From DASUAL01 sp035763805 (GTDB taxonomy: Bacteria; Gemmatimonadota; Gemmatimonadetes; Gemmatimonadales; GWC2-71-9), in assembly GCA_035763805.1 (NCBI GenBank), contig DASUAL010000109.1:5149-69148 (forward strand): a DNA stretch of 64,000 nt, read 5' to 3'. The notes beneath the pieces are model-generated. The model ran no database searches, had not been told where the DNA came from, and was given only the letters and a program-made list of their open reading frames with translations. Position numbers and translations under genes: made by a program. Shown here one piece after another: positions 1 to 8,329 of the stretch; position 1 is the stretch's first letter; the number at the start of each line of letters is the position of its first letter.

Positions 1-1
1 C

Positions 2-277
2 TACGAGGTGTCCAACGCCTACCGCGACGTGCTGGCGGAGTACGGGATGCGTTGCTCGGGGCTGTCCCCCGACGGCTCGCTCGTCGAGATGATCGAGCTC
101 CCGGACCACCCGTGGTTCGTCGGCTGCCAGTTCCACCCCGAGCTCAAGTCGCGGCCCACGCGACCGCATCCGCTGTTCGCCGGATTCGTGGGGGCGGCGC
201 TCGCCCACAGCCGGGGCCGCGTGGTCTCCGAGCCTCAAGGCCAGACTCCCTCCGAGCTGGCGCGCTCCCGCGACTGA
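2..277 (+). CDS. pyrG: CTP synthase, C-terminal fragment (gene cut by window start)
   Basis: Only the end of the glutamine amidotransferase domain is in the window. CTP synthase aminates UTP to CTP using ammonia released from glutamine. The segment CQFHPELKSRP holds the conserved His and Glu of the class I amidotransferase triad, and SNAYRD precedes it as in other PyrG proteins. About 25 residues follow the usual family end and look like a variable tail. The stop is one base before the kdsA start, so the two are probably co-transcribed; pyrG next to a Kdo synthesis gene is a common arrangement. Confidence 0.93.
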   Translation, partial: YEVSNAYRDVLAEYGMRCSGLSPDGSLVEMIELPDHPWFVGCQFHPELKSRPTRPHPLFAGFVGAALAHSRGRVVSEPQGQTPSELARSRD

Positions 278-278
278 C

Positions 279-1091
279 ATGGCGCAGCACTTCGGAGCCG
301 CTCCGTTCCTGATCGCGGGGCCCTGCGTCGTCGAGTCCGACGACCTGAACCTGCGAGTGGGGGAAGCCCTCGCCGAGCTCGGAACCAGGCTCGGCGTGCA
401 CGTGATCTACAAGGCCTCCTACGACAAGGCCAACCGGTCACGTCTCCAAGGGGCGCGCGGCCCGGGCTTGGAGCGTGGGCTCAGGGCGCTCGAGAAGGTG
501 CGGACCGCGACCGGGCTGCCGATCCTGACCGACGTCCACGAGGTCGGCCAGGTGGCCGCGGCAGCCCGCGTCGCGGACGTCCTCCAGATCCCCGCCTTCC
601 TCTGCCGCCAAACCGACTTGCTCCTGGCGACCGGCCGTGCCGGGCGGGCGGTGAACGTGAAGAAAGGGCAATGGATGTCGCCGGACGGGATGCGCGGCGC
701 GGTGGAGAAGGTGCGCGCGGGCGGGGCGCCCGAGGTGGCGGTGACCGAGCGGGGAACGTTCTTCGGCTACGGCGACCTCGTCGTGGACATGCGGAACTTC
801 GCACGCCTGCGCGCCGCATGCGCCGTCCCGGCGATTTTCGACGCCACGCACTCGGTGCAGCAGCCGGGGCAGGGGCCCGAAGGGTCGAGCGGCGGCGCGC
901 GCGAGTTCATCCCGCCACTCCTGTACGCGGCGGCGGCCGCGGGGGCGGACGGGTTCTTTCTCGAGACCCACCCCGACCCCGACCACGCGCCCTCGGACGG
1001 ACCGAACATGGTGCCGCTGGACCAGCTGCCGGCGATCGTCGGCGTGGCGCTCGATGTCTGGCAGCGCGCCCGGGAGGCAGTCCGTGCGTGA
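279..1091 (+). CDS. kdsA: 3-deoxy-8-phosphooctulonate synthase (Kdo-8-P synthase)
   Basis: Condenses phosphoenolpyruvate with arabinose 5-phosphate to Kdo 8-phosphate, the first committed step to the Kdo of LPS. The 270-residue length is normal for the family. Visible motifs are AGPCVVES near residue 13, KASYDKANRSR near 46, TERGTFFGY, DATHSVQQPG and ETHPDPDHAPSDGPNM. Cys16 in AGPCVVES is the metal-ligand cysteine of the metal-dependent class; E. coli KdsA has Asn here. The ATG lies one base after pyrG. A 213-bp gap with strong inverted repeats separates it from kdsC. Confidence 0.97.
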   Translation: MAQHFGAAPFLIAGPCVVESDDLNLRVGEALAELGTRLGVHVIYKASYDKANRSRLQGARGPGLERGLRALEKVRTATGLPILTDVHEVGQVAAAARVADVLQIPAFLCRQTDLLLATGRAGRAVNVKKGQWMSPDGMRGAVEKVRAGGAPEVAVTERGTFFGYGDLVVDMRNFARLRAACAVPAIFDATHSVQQPGQGPEGSSGGAREFIPPLLYAAAAAGADGFFLETHPDPDHAPSDGPNMVPLDQLPAIVGVALDVWQRAREAVRA

Positions 1092-1125
1092 CCGACTCAG
1101 CGGCCCGGCGCCCCGCTCCTCGGGG

Positions 1126-1292
1126 GTCGCCCCTGACAACCGCCACCCCCCACCCCTCGGACGCCCCCTACGGAGCGCGGCGCCCGCCCTGCTTGGCGAG
1201 GCGCAGGCGGGGGGCGTGGCGCAGACCGCGCTCAAGGTGCGGGGCGGGGCCGTTGTCAGGAGCGACGGTCAAGCCATGCCCCCCGCCTGCGC
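1126..1292 (+). promoter_or_regulatory. Crossing inverted repeats in the kdsA-kdsC gap
   Basis: Two long inverted repeats lie in this non-coding gap. The first pairs 1126-1140 (GTCGCCCCTGACAAC) with 1252-1266 (GTTGTCAGGAGCGAC), 14 of 15 positions complementary. The second pairs 1201-1218 (GCGCAGGCGGGGGGCGTG) with 1275-1292 (CATGCCCCCCGCCTGCGC), 17 of 18. Because 1201-1218 lies inside the first pair and its partner outside, the stems cross: they either exclude each other or form a pseudoknot. The second stem ends 12 bases before the kdsC start. An attenuator-like RNA switch or a small inverted-repeat element are both possible. Confidence 0.55.
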
Positions 1293-1304
1293 TGGCACAC
1301 TGCA

Positions 1305-1877
1305 ATGATCGACGCCGCCCTCGCCCGCCGCCTCAAGCTCGTCGGCTTCGACGTCGACGGTGTGCTCACCGACAACGGCGTCTACATCGGCATGGTGGCC
1401 GATCACGCGGTCGAGTTCAAGCGCTTCCACATCCAGGACGGCCTCGGCGTGCGGATGCTGCGGGCGGCGGGGCTCGCGGTTGTATGGGTGAGCGGGCGCG
1501 AGTCCGCGGCCACCGCGGTGCGCGCCCGGGAGCTCGCGGTGGACGAGCTGATCCAGGATTCCACTGCTCGCAAGCTTCCCGCGTTCCAGGAGCTGCTCGA
1601 GCGGCGCGGGCTCTCCTGGGAAGACTGCGCTTTCGTCGGCGACGACCTTGCCGATATCCCGCTGCTCCGACGCGTAGCGCTGCCGATCGCGGTCGCCAAC
1701 GCCGTTCCGGAGGTGCGGGCCGCGGCCCGGCTGGTGACGAACCTCCCCGGCGGGCAGGGGGCGGTGCGGGAGGCGGCGGAACTCATCCTCAGGACCCGGG
1801 GCGAGTGGGACATGCTCGTCGCGAAGTACTTCCTGGAGCGTGGCGATGTCGCGCACGGAGCGCAACGATCTCGTTGA
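1305..1877 (+). CDS. kdsC: 3-deoxy-D-manno-octulosonate 8-phosphate phosphatase
   Basis: HAD-superfamily phosphatase that removes the phosphate from Kdo 8-phosphate. Visible are the N-terminal nucleophile motif DVDGVLTDNG (about residues 14-23), the middle SGRES threonine/serine motif, the conserved lysine in RKLPAFQELL, and the metal motif GDDLADIPLL followed by AVANAVPEV. At 190 residues it has the usual KdsC size with no cap domain. Its end overlaps the start of kdsD by about 30 bases, so translation of the two is probably coupled. Confidence 0.96.
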   Translation: MIDAALARRLKLVGFDVDGVLTDNGVYIGMVADHAVEFKRFHIQDGLGVRMLRAAGLAVVWVSGRESAATAVRARELAVDELIQDSTARKLPAFQELLERRGLSWEDCAFVGDDLADIPLLRRVALPIAVANAVPEVRAAARLVTNLPGGQGAVREAAELILRTRGEWDMLVAKYFLERGDVAHGAQRSR

Positions 1878-2820
1878 GCGCGGCCGCCGGGTGCTCTGCC
1901 TCGAGGCGGAGGCGATCCGGCGGGTGGCAGAGCGCCTGGGCCCGGCGTTCGCGAGCGCCGTCTGCCTGCTCGCGGACGCGAAGGGACGGCTCATCGTCTC
2001 CGGGGTCGGGAAATCCGGGCTGATCGCCCGGAAGATCGCCGCCACCTTCACGTCGACCGGGACGGCGGCGTCGTTTCTCCACCCGGTGGACTCGCTGCAC
2101 GGGGACCTCGGCATCGTCGGCAGGGACGACGTCGCGCTCCTGCTCTCGAAGAGCGGCGCGTCCGACGAGCTTTTCGGGCTGGTGAGCCAGCTGAAGCGCT
2201 TCGGCGTGCCCATCATCGCGGTCACCGGCGAAGCGGACTCCGTCCTCGCCCGGCAGGCCGAGGTTGTCCTGGACGCGAGCGTCACCGAGGAAGCGTGCCC
2301 CGAGACGCTCGCGCCCACGGCGAGCACCACTGCAACACTCGCCCTGGGTGACGCGCTGGCCGTCACGGTCCTCGAGGTGAAGGGTTTTCGACGCGAAGAC
2401 TTCGCCGCGCTCCACCCGGGCGGCGCGCTGGGCCGCAACTTGCTACTGCGCGTGGCGGACGTGATGCTCACCCGGGACCTGCCCACGCTCGTGCCCGACC
2501 GGCCGATGCGCGAGTGCGTCGTGCTGCTCGCGGAGAAGCGCGGCACGGTCGCGGTCGTGGACCGCACCGGCAATCTGGCCGGCGTCGTGACCGCGGGCGA
2601 CCTCACGCGCCTGATGGAGAAGACGGATGCGTTTCTCGACCTCCCGGTCGGCGAGGTGATGACCAAGACTCCCAAGACCACCACGCCGGACGAGCTCGCG
2701 GCCAGCGCCGTCCGTCTGATGGAAAGACACGGCGTCATGGCCCTGCCGGTGCTGGACGGCGGCCGCAGAGTGGTGGGGATGGTCCACCTGCACGACCTGA
2801 TGAAAGCGGGGGCGGCGTGA
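1846..2820 (+). CDS. kdsD: D-arabinose 5-phosphate isomerase
   Basis: Interconverts ribulose 5-phosphate and arabinose 5-phosphate, supplying KdsA. An N-terminal SIS sugar-isomerase domain (about residues 35-170, with SGVGKSGLIARKIAATFTSTGT and the following serine-rich stretch) is followed by two CBS domains (about 205-320). The ATG at 1846 is preferred over an in-frame GTG at 1840 because GGAG sits seven bases before it. The order kdsD-lptC-lptA-lptB-rpoN matches the E. coli cluster, although here kdsC precedes kdsD. Confidence 0.95.
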   Translation: MSRTERNDLVERGRRVLCLEAEAIRRVAERLGPAFASAVCLLADAKGRLIVSGVGKSGLIARKIAATFTSTGTAASFLHPVDSLHGDLGIVGRDDVALLLSKSGASDELFGLVSQLKRFGVPIIAVTGEADSVLARQAEVVLDASVTEEACPETLAPTASTTATLALGDALAVTVLEVKGFRREDFAALHPGGALGRNLLLRVADVMLTRDLPTLVPDRPMRECVVLLAEKRGTVAVVDRTGNLAGVVTAGDLTRLMEKTDAFLDLPVGEVMTKTPKTTTPDELAASAVRLMERHGVMALPVLDGGRRVVGMVHLHDLMKAGAA

Positions 2821-3359
2821 GACTGGTAAGCCTGGTCGGGCTCACCTGGATCGGCGCCGCCGCAGTGGGATGCGACAGTGGCATCAAACCGACCGCGACG
2901 ATCACCGCCGTGGACAGCGCCGATCAGGTGCTGTTCAACATGTCGCACTACGTGACCGACGCGGGGATCCAGCGGGCGCGCGTCCGCGCCGACACGGCGT
3001 ACTTCTATTCCCCCGCCCAGCGGGCCGAGCTGCGCAACGTGCATATCACGTTCTACAACCCGCGGGGTGCGGAGACCTCGACCCTTACGGCACGGGAGGG
3101 CACATACCGCTGGCGCACCGACGACATGGAGGCCCGTCGTAATGTCGTGGTGGTGCGCGCCGACGGCGCGACGCTCCGCACCCAGGTGCTGCGCTACAGC
3201 CGGTCGGCGAACCAGGTCAGCTCCGACAAACCCTTCGTGTTCGACGAGCCGAACCGGCATATCGAAGGCGAGGGGTTCACTTCGGACCCCGACTTCAGGG
3301 TCGTGACGGCGATCCGCCCCAAGGGCACGGGCGGAAAGTTCACGCTCCCGAACCAATGA
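2817..3359 (+). CDS. lptC: LPS export protein LptC, predicted lipoprotein form
   Basis: LptC is the periplasmic bridge component that receives LPS from LptBFG and passes it to LptA. The GTG start overlaps the kdsD stop (GTGA). The N-terminus VRLVSLVGLTWIGAAAVGC is a signal peptide ending in a lipobox with Cys19, so the protein is probably lipid-anchored; E. coli LptC instead keeps a transmembrane anchor. The remaining ~160 residues, with repeated short beta segments, fit the LptC/YrbK fold. Assignment rests on position between kdsD and lptA plus the general pattern. Confidence 0.85.
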   Translation: MRLVSLVGLTWIGAAAVGCDSGIKPTATITAVDSADQVLFNMSHYVTDAGIQRARVRADTAYFYSPAQRAELRNVHITFYNPRGAETSTLTAREGTYRWRTDDMEARRNVVVVRADGATLRTQVLRYSRSANQVSSDKPFVFDEPNRHIEGEGFTSDPDFRVVTAIRPKGTGGKFTLPNQ

Positions 3360-4711
3360 CCTCCGCCACCGTGCTCCTGGTCGCGCTGGTCCAGCAACCG
3401 GCCGCAGCGGCTGACGACACCACAGCGGGGCGTCCGTGTGTGGTGGCCATCGATTCAGTCGGCGGCAATGCCCAGCGGGTTGAGGTGCGAAAGGGAGAGG
3501 AGAACGTCTTTGCCGGCGGCGGGGTTCTCGCCCACTGCAAAGGCACGGGAAGCACGCTCTCCGCCGACAGCGTCGCATGGTACGCGGGGATCGGTCGGTT
3601 CGACATGATCGGCCAGCGCAACATGGTGCACATCAGGGACACGGCGGTCACGCTGGACGCGACCACCGCCTCCTACTTCTTGCGTCAGGAGCGACTCGAG
3701 GCCCACAAGAACGTGGTCGCGGTGAACCGCCACACCGGCTCGGTGCTGCGGGGGCCGAATCTCACGTATTACCGGGCCGCGAAAGGCGTCCGCGACACGC
3801 TGGAGATGTACGCGTCGGGGCGACCGACGATCGACTATCGCTCGACGTCGGACTCGGGGGAGCCCTACGTCATCGTGGCCGACCGGGTGCGCTTCAAGGG
3901 CAATGACCGCACATGGGGCGGCGGCAAGGTGACCATCGACCGGTCCGACTTCGCCGCGCGGGGCGACTCCATGCAGCTCGACCAGGTCGCGGGCTTCGGG
4001 CTGCTGGTGGGCAAGCCGCGGGTGGAGGGCAAGGGGGCGCGCGCGTACGCGCTTACGGGAACGCGCATCGAGCTCGAGCTCGAGCGTCGCGAGATCCGCC
4101 GGGTGAAGGCGCTTGGCCAGGGCGTCGCTACGGGCGCCGACTGGCGCCTCACGGCGGACACCATCCATCTGGCTCTCGAGCGCCGCAAGCTCGAGCAGGC
4201 GTTCGCTTGGGGCAAGGGCGATTCCTCCCACGCCAGCGCGGTCGCGACGCTGTACACCATCGACGCCGACTCGCTCGCGCTCTATCTCCCGGACGAGGTG
4301 CTGACCGAAGCCCGCGCTTTCGGACGCGCGTTCTCCACGTCGAAGAAGGACTCGACGGCGACCGCACAAACGAATTGGATCGCCGGAGACACGCTCACGG
4401 CACACTGGGTACAGGTGGCAGACTCAGGTGCCCGGACGAAGACCAAGCTGCAGCAGCTCGTCGCCCGCGGCGCGGCGCGCTCGTTCACGCACCTGTACAA
4501 CCAAAGCGATACGACCGGCGGCCCGTCGCTCAACTACTCGCGCGGTCAGACGATCGACATCGCCCTGAAAGGCGACCGCGTCGATCGCGTGATCGTGAGC
4601 GGCCACGCCGACGGGCTGCACCTCGAGCCGCGGCCGCCCAAGTCCGCGGCGGACACCACGGCGGACAGCACGCGAGCCGCCGGAACCTCCCGGAGGCCTG
4701 AGACCCGATGA
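3356..4711 (+). CDS. lptA: Long LptA/OstA-family LPS transport protein
   Basis: Periplasmic beta-jellyroll protein expected to carry LPS between LptC and LptD. It starts by ATGA overlap with lptC and ends by ATGA overlap with lptB. At 451 residues it is more than twice as long as E. coli LptA. The repeated pattern of 'mask / polymer / cargo' beta segments (for example VEVRKGEENVFAGGG and the LTADTIHLALE region) suggests more than one OstA-like domain in tandem. The N-terminus (residues 1-19) resembles a short signal peptide with little positive charge. It could be a fusion of LptA with an LptD N-terminal-like module. Confidence 0.8.
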   Translation: MTSATVLLVALVQQPAAAADDTTAGRPCVVAIDSVGGNAQRVEVRKGEENVFAGGGVLAHCKGTGSTLSADSVAWYAGIGRFDMIGQRNMVHIRDTAVTLDATTASYFLRQERLEAHKNVVAVNRHTGSVLRGPNLTYYRAAKGVRDTLEMYASGRPTIDYRSTSDSGEPYVIVADRVRFKGNDRTWGGGKVTIDRSDFAARGDSMQLDQVAGFGLLVGKPRVEGKGARAYALTGTRIELELERREIRRVKALGQGVATGADWRLTADTIHLALERRKLEQAFAWGKGDSSHASAVATLYTIDADSLALYLPDEVLTEARAFGRAFSTSKKDSTATAQTNWIAGDTLTAHWVQVADSGARTKTKLQQLVARGAARSFTHLYNQSDTTGGPSLNYSRGQTIDIALKGDRVDRVIVSGHADGLHLEPRPPKSAADTTADSTRAAGTSRRPETR

Positions 4712-5907
4712 CCACCCCTCCCGGGACGCCGCAGCGCCTCGCCGACCTGCTCGCCGCGCGGGACTCCTCGCTGCCGCTCGCGGCGGCGGCGCTCGCCCGC
4801 GTGGCGGACGAGCGCGGGCGGACCACGTTCGGCGAGCTGGCGGTGGCGTACCGCGAAGAGTTCCTGACGTTGCGGGCCCACGCGCGGGGCGCGAGCCTCC
4901 CCGAGCTCGGCGGCCTCTCCGTGGAGGAGTTCCGCGCGAGCCTGCGCACGTCGGTGCTGCCGCGGCTCGGGCTCATGCAGGCCGTGACGTACCCTGTCGG
5001 TCCGCTCGGGGACGACGCTCCCATCGCGTTCACACCCGAGGCGTGGACGGAACTGCGGGCCGACCCCGGCGCCGCCGACCGGCTGCTCGACGCCGCCGAG
5101 CGGGCTTTGGCTCGTGCGGAATCGCCCAGCGGAGCGTTCCAGAAGATCGCCGGCGGGAGCCTCCTTGAGGCGCACGGGCTGGTGAAGATTTACAGGGGTC
5201 GTCGCGTCGTGAACGACGTGAGCGTGCGGCTCGAGCAGGGCGAGATCGTCGGGCTCCTCGGGCCCAACGGGGCGGGGAAGACCACCACATTCTACATGAT
5301 CACGGGCCTGATCCGGCCCGACGGCGGCCGCATCGTGCTCGACGGTCGGGACGTCACCGCCGAGCCGATGTACCGGCGAGCGCGCGCGGGGATCGGGTAC
5401 CTCGCGCAGGAGCCGTCGGTGTTCCGCAGATTGACCGTGGAGGAGAACGTCCGCGCAATTCTCGAGACCATGCCGCTCGACGACGGCGAGCGCGCGGTCC
5501 GGCTGGAGCACCTGCTCGACGAGCTCGCGATCAAGCACCTGCGGCGCCAAAAGGGCTACCAGCTCTCGGGCGGGGAGCGGCGGCGGCTCGAGATCACCCG
5601 GGCGCTCGTTACGGAGCCCAAGTTCATGCTGCTGGACGAACCGTTTGCCGGCGTGGACCCGATCGCCGTGCACGACATCCAGACGATCGTGGCGGGGCTG
5701 CGCCACCGCGGCATCGGCGTGCTGATCACCGACCACAACGTGGAGCAGACTCTCGACATCGTGGACCGTGCCTACATCATGTTCGAAGGCAGAGTGCAGG
5801 TCGCGGGCACGGTGCGCGAGCTGGTGTTCGATGACCGCGTGGCCAGCCTCTACCTCGGTCCGACCCTCACTGCGCGCCTGCGGGCGCGCCTCACGCACGC
5901 GGCATGA
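4708..5907 (+). CDS. lptB: LPS export ATPase LptB with an extra N-terminal domain
   Basis: ATPase that powers LPS extraction from the inner membrane. The ABC domain starts near residue 152. It has Walker A GPNGAGKTTT at about 184, Q-loop AQEPSVF, signature LSGGERRR, Walker B FMLLDEPFAGVDP and the H-loop ITDHN, in very LptB-like sequence. Ahead of it are about 150 unusual residues, rich in Ala, Leu, Arg and Glu and probably helical, which I do not recognise. The ATG overlaps the lptA stop (ATGA), so the extension is very likely translated rather than an overcalled start. The stop overlaps rpoN in the same way. Confidence 0.93.
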   Translation: MTTPPGTPQRLADLLAARDSSLPLAAAALARVADERGRTTFGELAVAYREEFLTLRAHARGASLPELGGLSVEEFRASLRTSVLPRLGLMQAVTYPVGPLGDDAPIAFTPEAWTELRADPGAADRLLDAAERALARAESPSGAFQKIAGGSLLEAHGLVKIYRGRRVVNDVSVRLEQGEIVGLLGPNGAGKTTTFYMITGLIRPDGGRIVLDGRDVTAEPMYRRARAGIGYLAQEPSVFRRLTVEENVRAILETMPLDDGERAVRLEHLLDELAIKHLRRQKGYQLSGGERRRLEITRALVTEPKFMLLDEPFAGVDPIAVHDIQTIVAGLRHRGIGVLITDHNVEQTLDIVDRAYIMFEGRVQVAGTVRELVFDDRVASLYLGPTLTARLRARLTHAA

Positions 5908-7364
5908 AGACCGGCCTGCACCAGCACGCGGCGCTCCGCCAGGACCTCAGGATCAATCCGCGCCTGTACCAGGCGATGGACCTCCTGTACATGCCGCTGC
6001 TCGATCTGCAGCAGCATCTCAAGCAGGAGCTGCTCGGCAACCCGTTCCTCGAGCTGGTCGAGCCGGAAGAGGAAACCGAGGTTCCCCTCTCGGAGGAGGG
6101 CACCGAGAAGGAAAAGGAGAAGGAGGGCGACGACGAGCCAAACTGGGAGGACATCCTCCTCGACGACGGCAGCGACTCGGGCGCGCCGCCGCGGGACATG
6201 AGCGAGGCGAAAGAATTCGTCGAGCCGGTTCCGGTCGAGGCGAGGGATCTGTCGGACTACCTGCGCGAGCAGGTGCGGATGCTCGATCTCACGCCCCGCC
6301 AGCAGCTGCTCGCGGAGGAGTTCATCGGCAACATCGCGGAGGACGGCTACCTCGGGGCGACGCTCGAGGAAATCGTGCGCGGCGCGAACCAACTCCTCGA
6401 GGAGCACGCCGTGGAGTCGGAGCGGGAGGTACAGCCGCAACTCTACACCCTGGCCGAGGCCGAGGAGATGCTCGGCATCATCCACAAGCTCGACCCGCCG
6501 GGAGTGGGAGCGCGTGATCTGCGGGAGTGCCTGCTGCTCCAGCTCGAGGCGCGCGGCGAGACGGGCACGCTCGCCTACCGCCTCGTGAAGGAGGCGTTCG
6601 ACGACCTCAAGGCGCACCGCTGGAGCGACCTCGGCAAGCGGTTCGGGCTGGAGGCGGCCGAGGTACAGAAGGTCGCCGACGAGCTTGCGAAGCTCGACCC
6701 CAAACCGGGCCTGCAACACTCCGCGGCGAACGAGGCCTACATCATCCCCGACTTGATCGTGGAAAAGATCGACGGCCAGTACCACGTGTTCCTGAACGAC
6801 GGCGGGCTGCCCCGGCTTCGGATCTCCCGAACGTACCAGGAGATCGCCCGAGACAAGAAGAAGTTCCAGGGGGAGAACAAGGACTTCATCAACCAGCGGC
6901 TCAATAGCGCGCACTGGATGATCCAGGCGATCGAGCAGCGCCGCCAGACGATGCTCAAGGTGATGAACTTCATCGTGGACCGGCAGCGCGAGTTCTTCGA
7001 GCGGGGGGTGGAGTATCTGAAGCCGCTGACGCTGCGCGAGGTCGCGGACGTCATCAACATGCACGAGAGCACCGTGAGCCGGGTGACCAACGAGAAGTAC
7101 GTCCAGACCCCGCGCGGCCTCCTGCCGCTCAAGTTCTTCTTCTCGAGCGGCCTTTCGACCACGACCGGCGAGGACGCGAGCGCTCGCTCGATCAAAGCCC
7201 AGATCGAGAAGATGGTCGCCGACGAAGATCCGAAGGAACCGCTCACCGATCAGCAGATCGTCGAGCTGTTCGCGCAGCGGGGGGTCAAGATCGCTCGCCG
7301 CACGGTCGCCAAGTACCGCGACCAACTCGGGATCCTCCCGGCGCGCATGCGCAAGCGCCTGTGA
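5904..7364 (+). CDS. rpoN: RNA polymerase sigma-54 factor
   Basis: Alternative sigma factor that needs AAA+ enhancer-binding activators. The order of regions is typical: an N-terminal Gln/Leu-rich activator-interaction segment (LRQDLRINPRLYQAMDLLYMPLLDLQQHLKQ), an acidic linker (EEETEV...EKEKEKEGDDE, about residues 52-75), the core-binding domain, an HTH region (LREVADVINMHESTVSRVTNEKYVQTPRG) and the RpoN box ARRTVAKYR near residue 470. At 486 residues it is full length. It follows lptB by ATGA overlap, the classical neighbourhood of this gene. Confidence 0.97.
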   Translation: MKTGLHQHAALRQDLRINPRLYQAMDLLYMPLLDLQQHLKQELLGNPFLELVEPEEETEVPLSEEGTEKEKEKEGDDEPNWEDILLDDGSDSGAPPRDMSEAKEFVEPVPVEARDLSDYLREQVRMLDLTPRQQLLAEEFIGNIAEDGYLGATLEEIVRGANQLLEEHAVESEREVQPQLYTLAEAEEMLGIIHKLDPPGVGARDLRECLLLQLEARGETGTLAYRLVKEAFDDLKAHRWSDLGKRFGLEAAEVQKVADELAKLDPKPGLQHSAANEAYIIPDLIVEKIDGQYHVFLNDGGLPRLRISRTYQEIARDKKKFQGENKDFINQRLNSAHWMIQAIEQRRQTMLKVMNFIVDRQREFFERGVEYLKPLTLREVADVINMHESTVSRVTNEKYVQTPRGLLPLKFFFSSGLSTTTGEDASARSIKAQIEKMVADEDPKEPLTDQQIVELFAQRGVKIARRTVAKYRDQLGILPARMRKRL

Positions 7365-8329
7365 GCCTCGCCACCCCGGCCGTAGTCCCCGAGGTGAGCG
7401 TCCTGGTCCCGGCGAAGGACGAAGCGGAGAACCTCCCCGAGCTCGTACGCCAAGCGCAAGAGACGTTTCACCCGCTCCCCTACGTCTGCGAGCTGGTGGT
7501 CGTCAACGACGGCAGTCTCGACGGCACGGCCGAAGTGCTCGCAGACCTCGCGGCCAAGCACCCGTTCGTGCGGGTGGTGACTCACCGCGTCGGGCGCGGT
7601 ATCGCCGACGCCCTCCGCTCGGGAGCCGAGGTGGCGCGCGGCAAGGTCCTGGTGTTCTACCCCGCGGACCTGCAGTACCTCCCGGCCGACATTCCCGGTC
7701 TCGTCGCCCCGATCCTCACGGGCGACGCGGACGTCGTGACCGGCGCAAAGCAGGGGCGCTACGAAAAGCGATTCGTCTCGTGGGTCTACAACGGGCTGTG
7801 CCGTCGGCTGTTCCACGTGAACGTCTCCGATCTCAACTCGGTGAAGGCGTACCGGCGCGAGGTGATGGACGCGATCCCGACGCGCCCCGACTGGCACCGC
7901 TTCATGGTGGTGATCGCCGCGGCGCAAGGCTTCCGGCTGGCCGAGCGCCCCGTCCCCCTGTATCCGCGACGGTCGGGGAAGTCGAAGTTCGGCATCGGAC
8001 GGATCCCCGTCGGGGTGCTCGACCTGCTGTCGGTCTGGTTCCAGCTCCGGTTCGGGCGAAAGCCGATGCTGTTCTTCGGTGTGTCCGGCGCCGTCCTGTT
8101 CGTGCTCGGCTTCCTCGTCGGGGTATTCGCGTTGATTCAGCGCTACCTGTTCGGGGTCGGCTTCCGGCCCCTGCTCGACCTGATCATGGTGCTCGTCATT
8201 TCGGGCGTGTCGCTCTTCGGCTTCGGGTTCGTGGGCGAAATAGTGGCGGGGCTACGCGAAGAGGTGCGGAGCCTGCAGCGGGAAGTCGATCACTTGCGAC
8301 AGCAGTCCGGTCCCCCGTCTCAGCCGTGA
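7361..8329 (+). CDS. Membrane-anchored family 2 glycosyltransferase
   Basis: The GTG start overlaps the rpoN stop. Residues 10-230 are a GT-A catalytic domain with VSVLVPAKDEAENLPELV, VVNDGSLDGT and a FYPADLQY metal-binding region, related to dolichyl/polyprenyl-phosphate sugar synthases. Two transmembrane helices follow (about 232-256 and 266-292), then a short coiled-coil tail (EEVRSLQREVDHLRQQ). It probably makes a polyprenyl-phosphate sugar donor or transfers a sugar at the membrane face. It is the first gene of a cassette of sugar-transfer genes; the donor and acceptor cannot be told from sequence. Confidence 0.85.
   Translation: MSLATPAVVPEVSVLVPAKDEAENLPELVRQAQETFHPLPYVCELVVVNDGSLDGTAEVLADLAAKHPFVRVVTHRVGRGIADALRSGAEVARGKVLVFYPADLQYLPADIPGLVAPILTGDADVVTGAKQGRYEKRFVSWVYNGLCRRLFHVNVSDLNSVKAYRREVMDAIPTRPDWHRFMVVIAAAQGFRLAERPVPLYPRRSGKSKFGIGRIPVGVLDLLSVWFQLRFGRKPMLFFGVSGAVLFVLGFLVGVFALIQRYLFGVGFRPLLDLIMVLVISGVSLFGFGFVGEIVAGLREEVRSLQREVDHLRQQSGPPSQP

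Noticed and set aside
1269..3578. A 769-residue open frame on the minus strand across kdsC, kdsD and lptC
   Set aside because: It is the antisense of three well-supported genes, is Arg/Pro/Ser-rich with no domain, and is typical of the long chance frames of GC-rich DNA.
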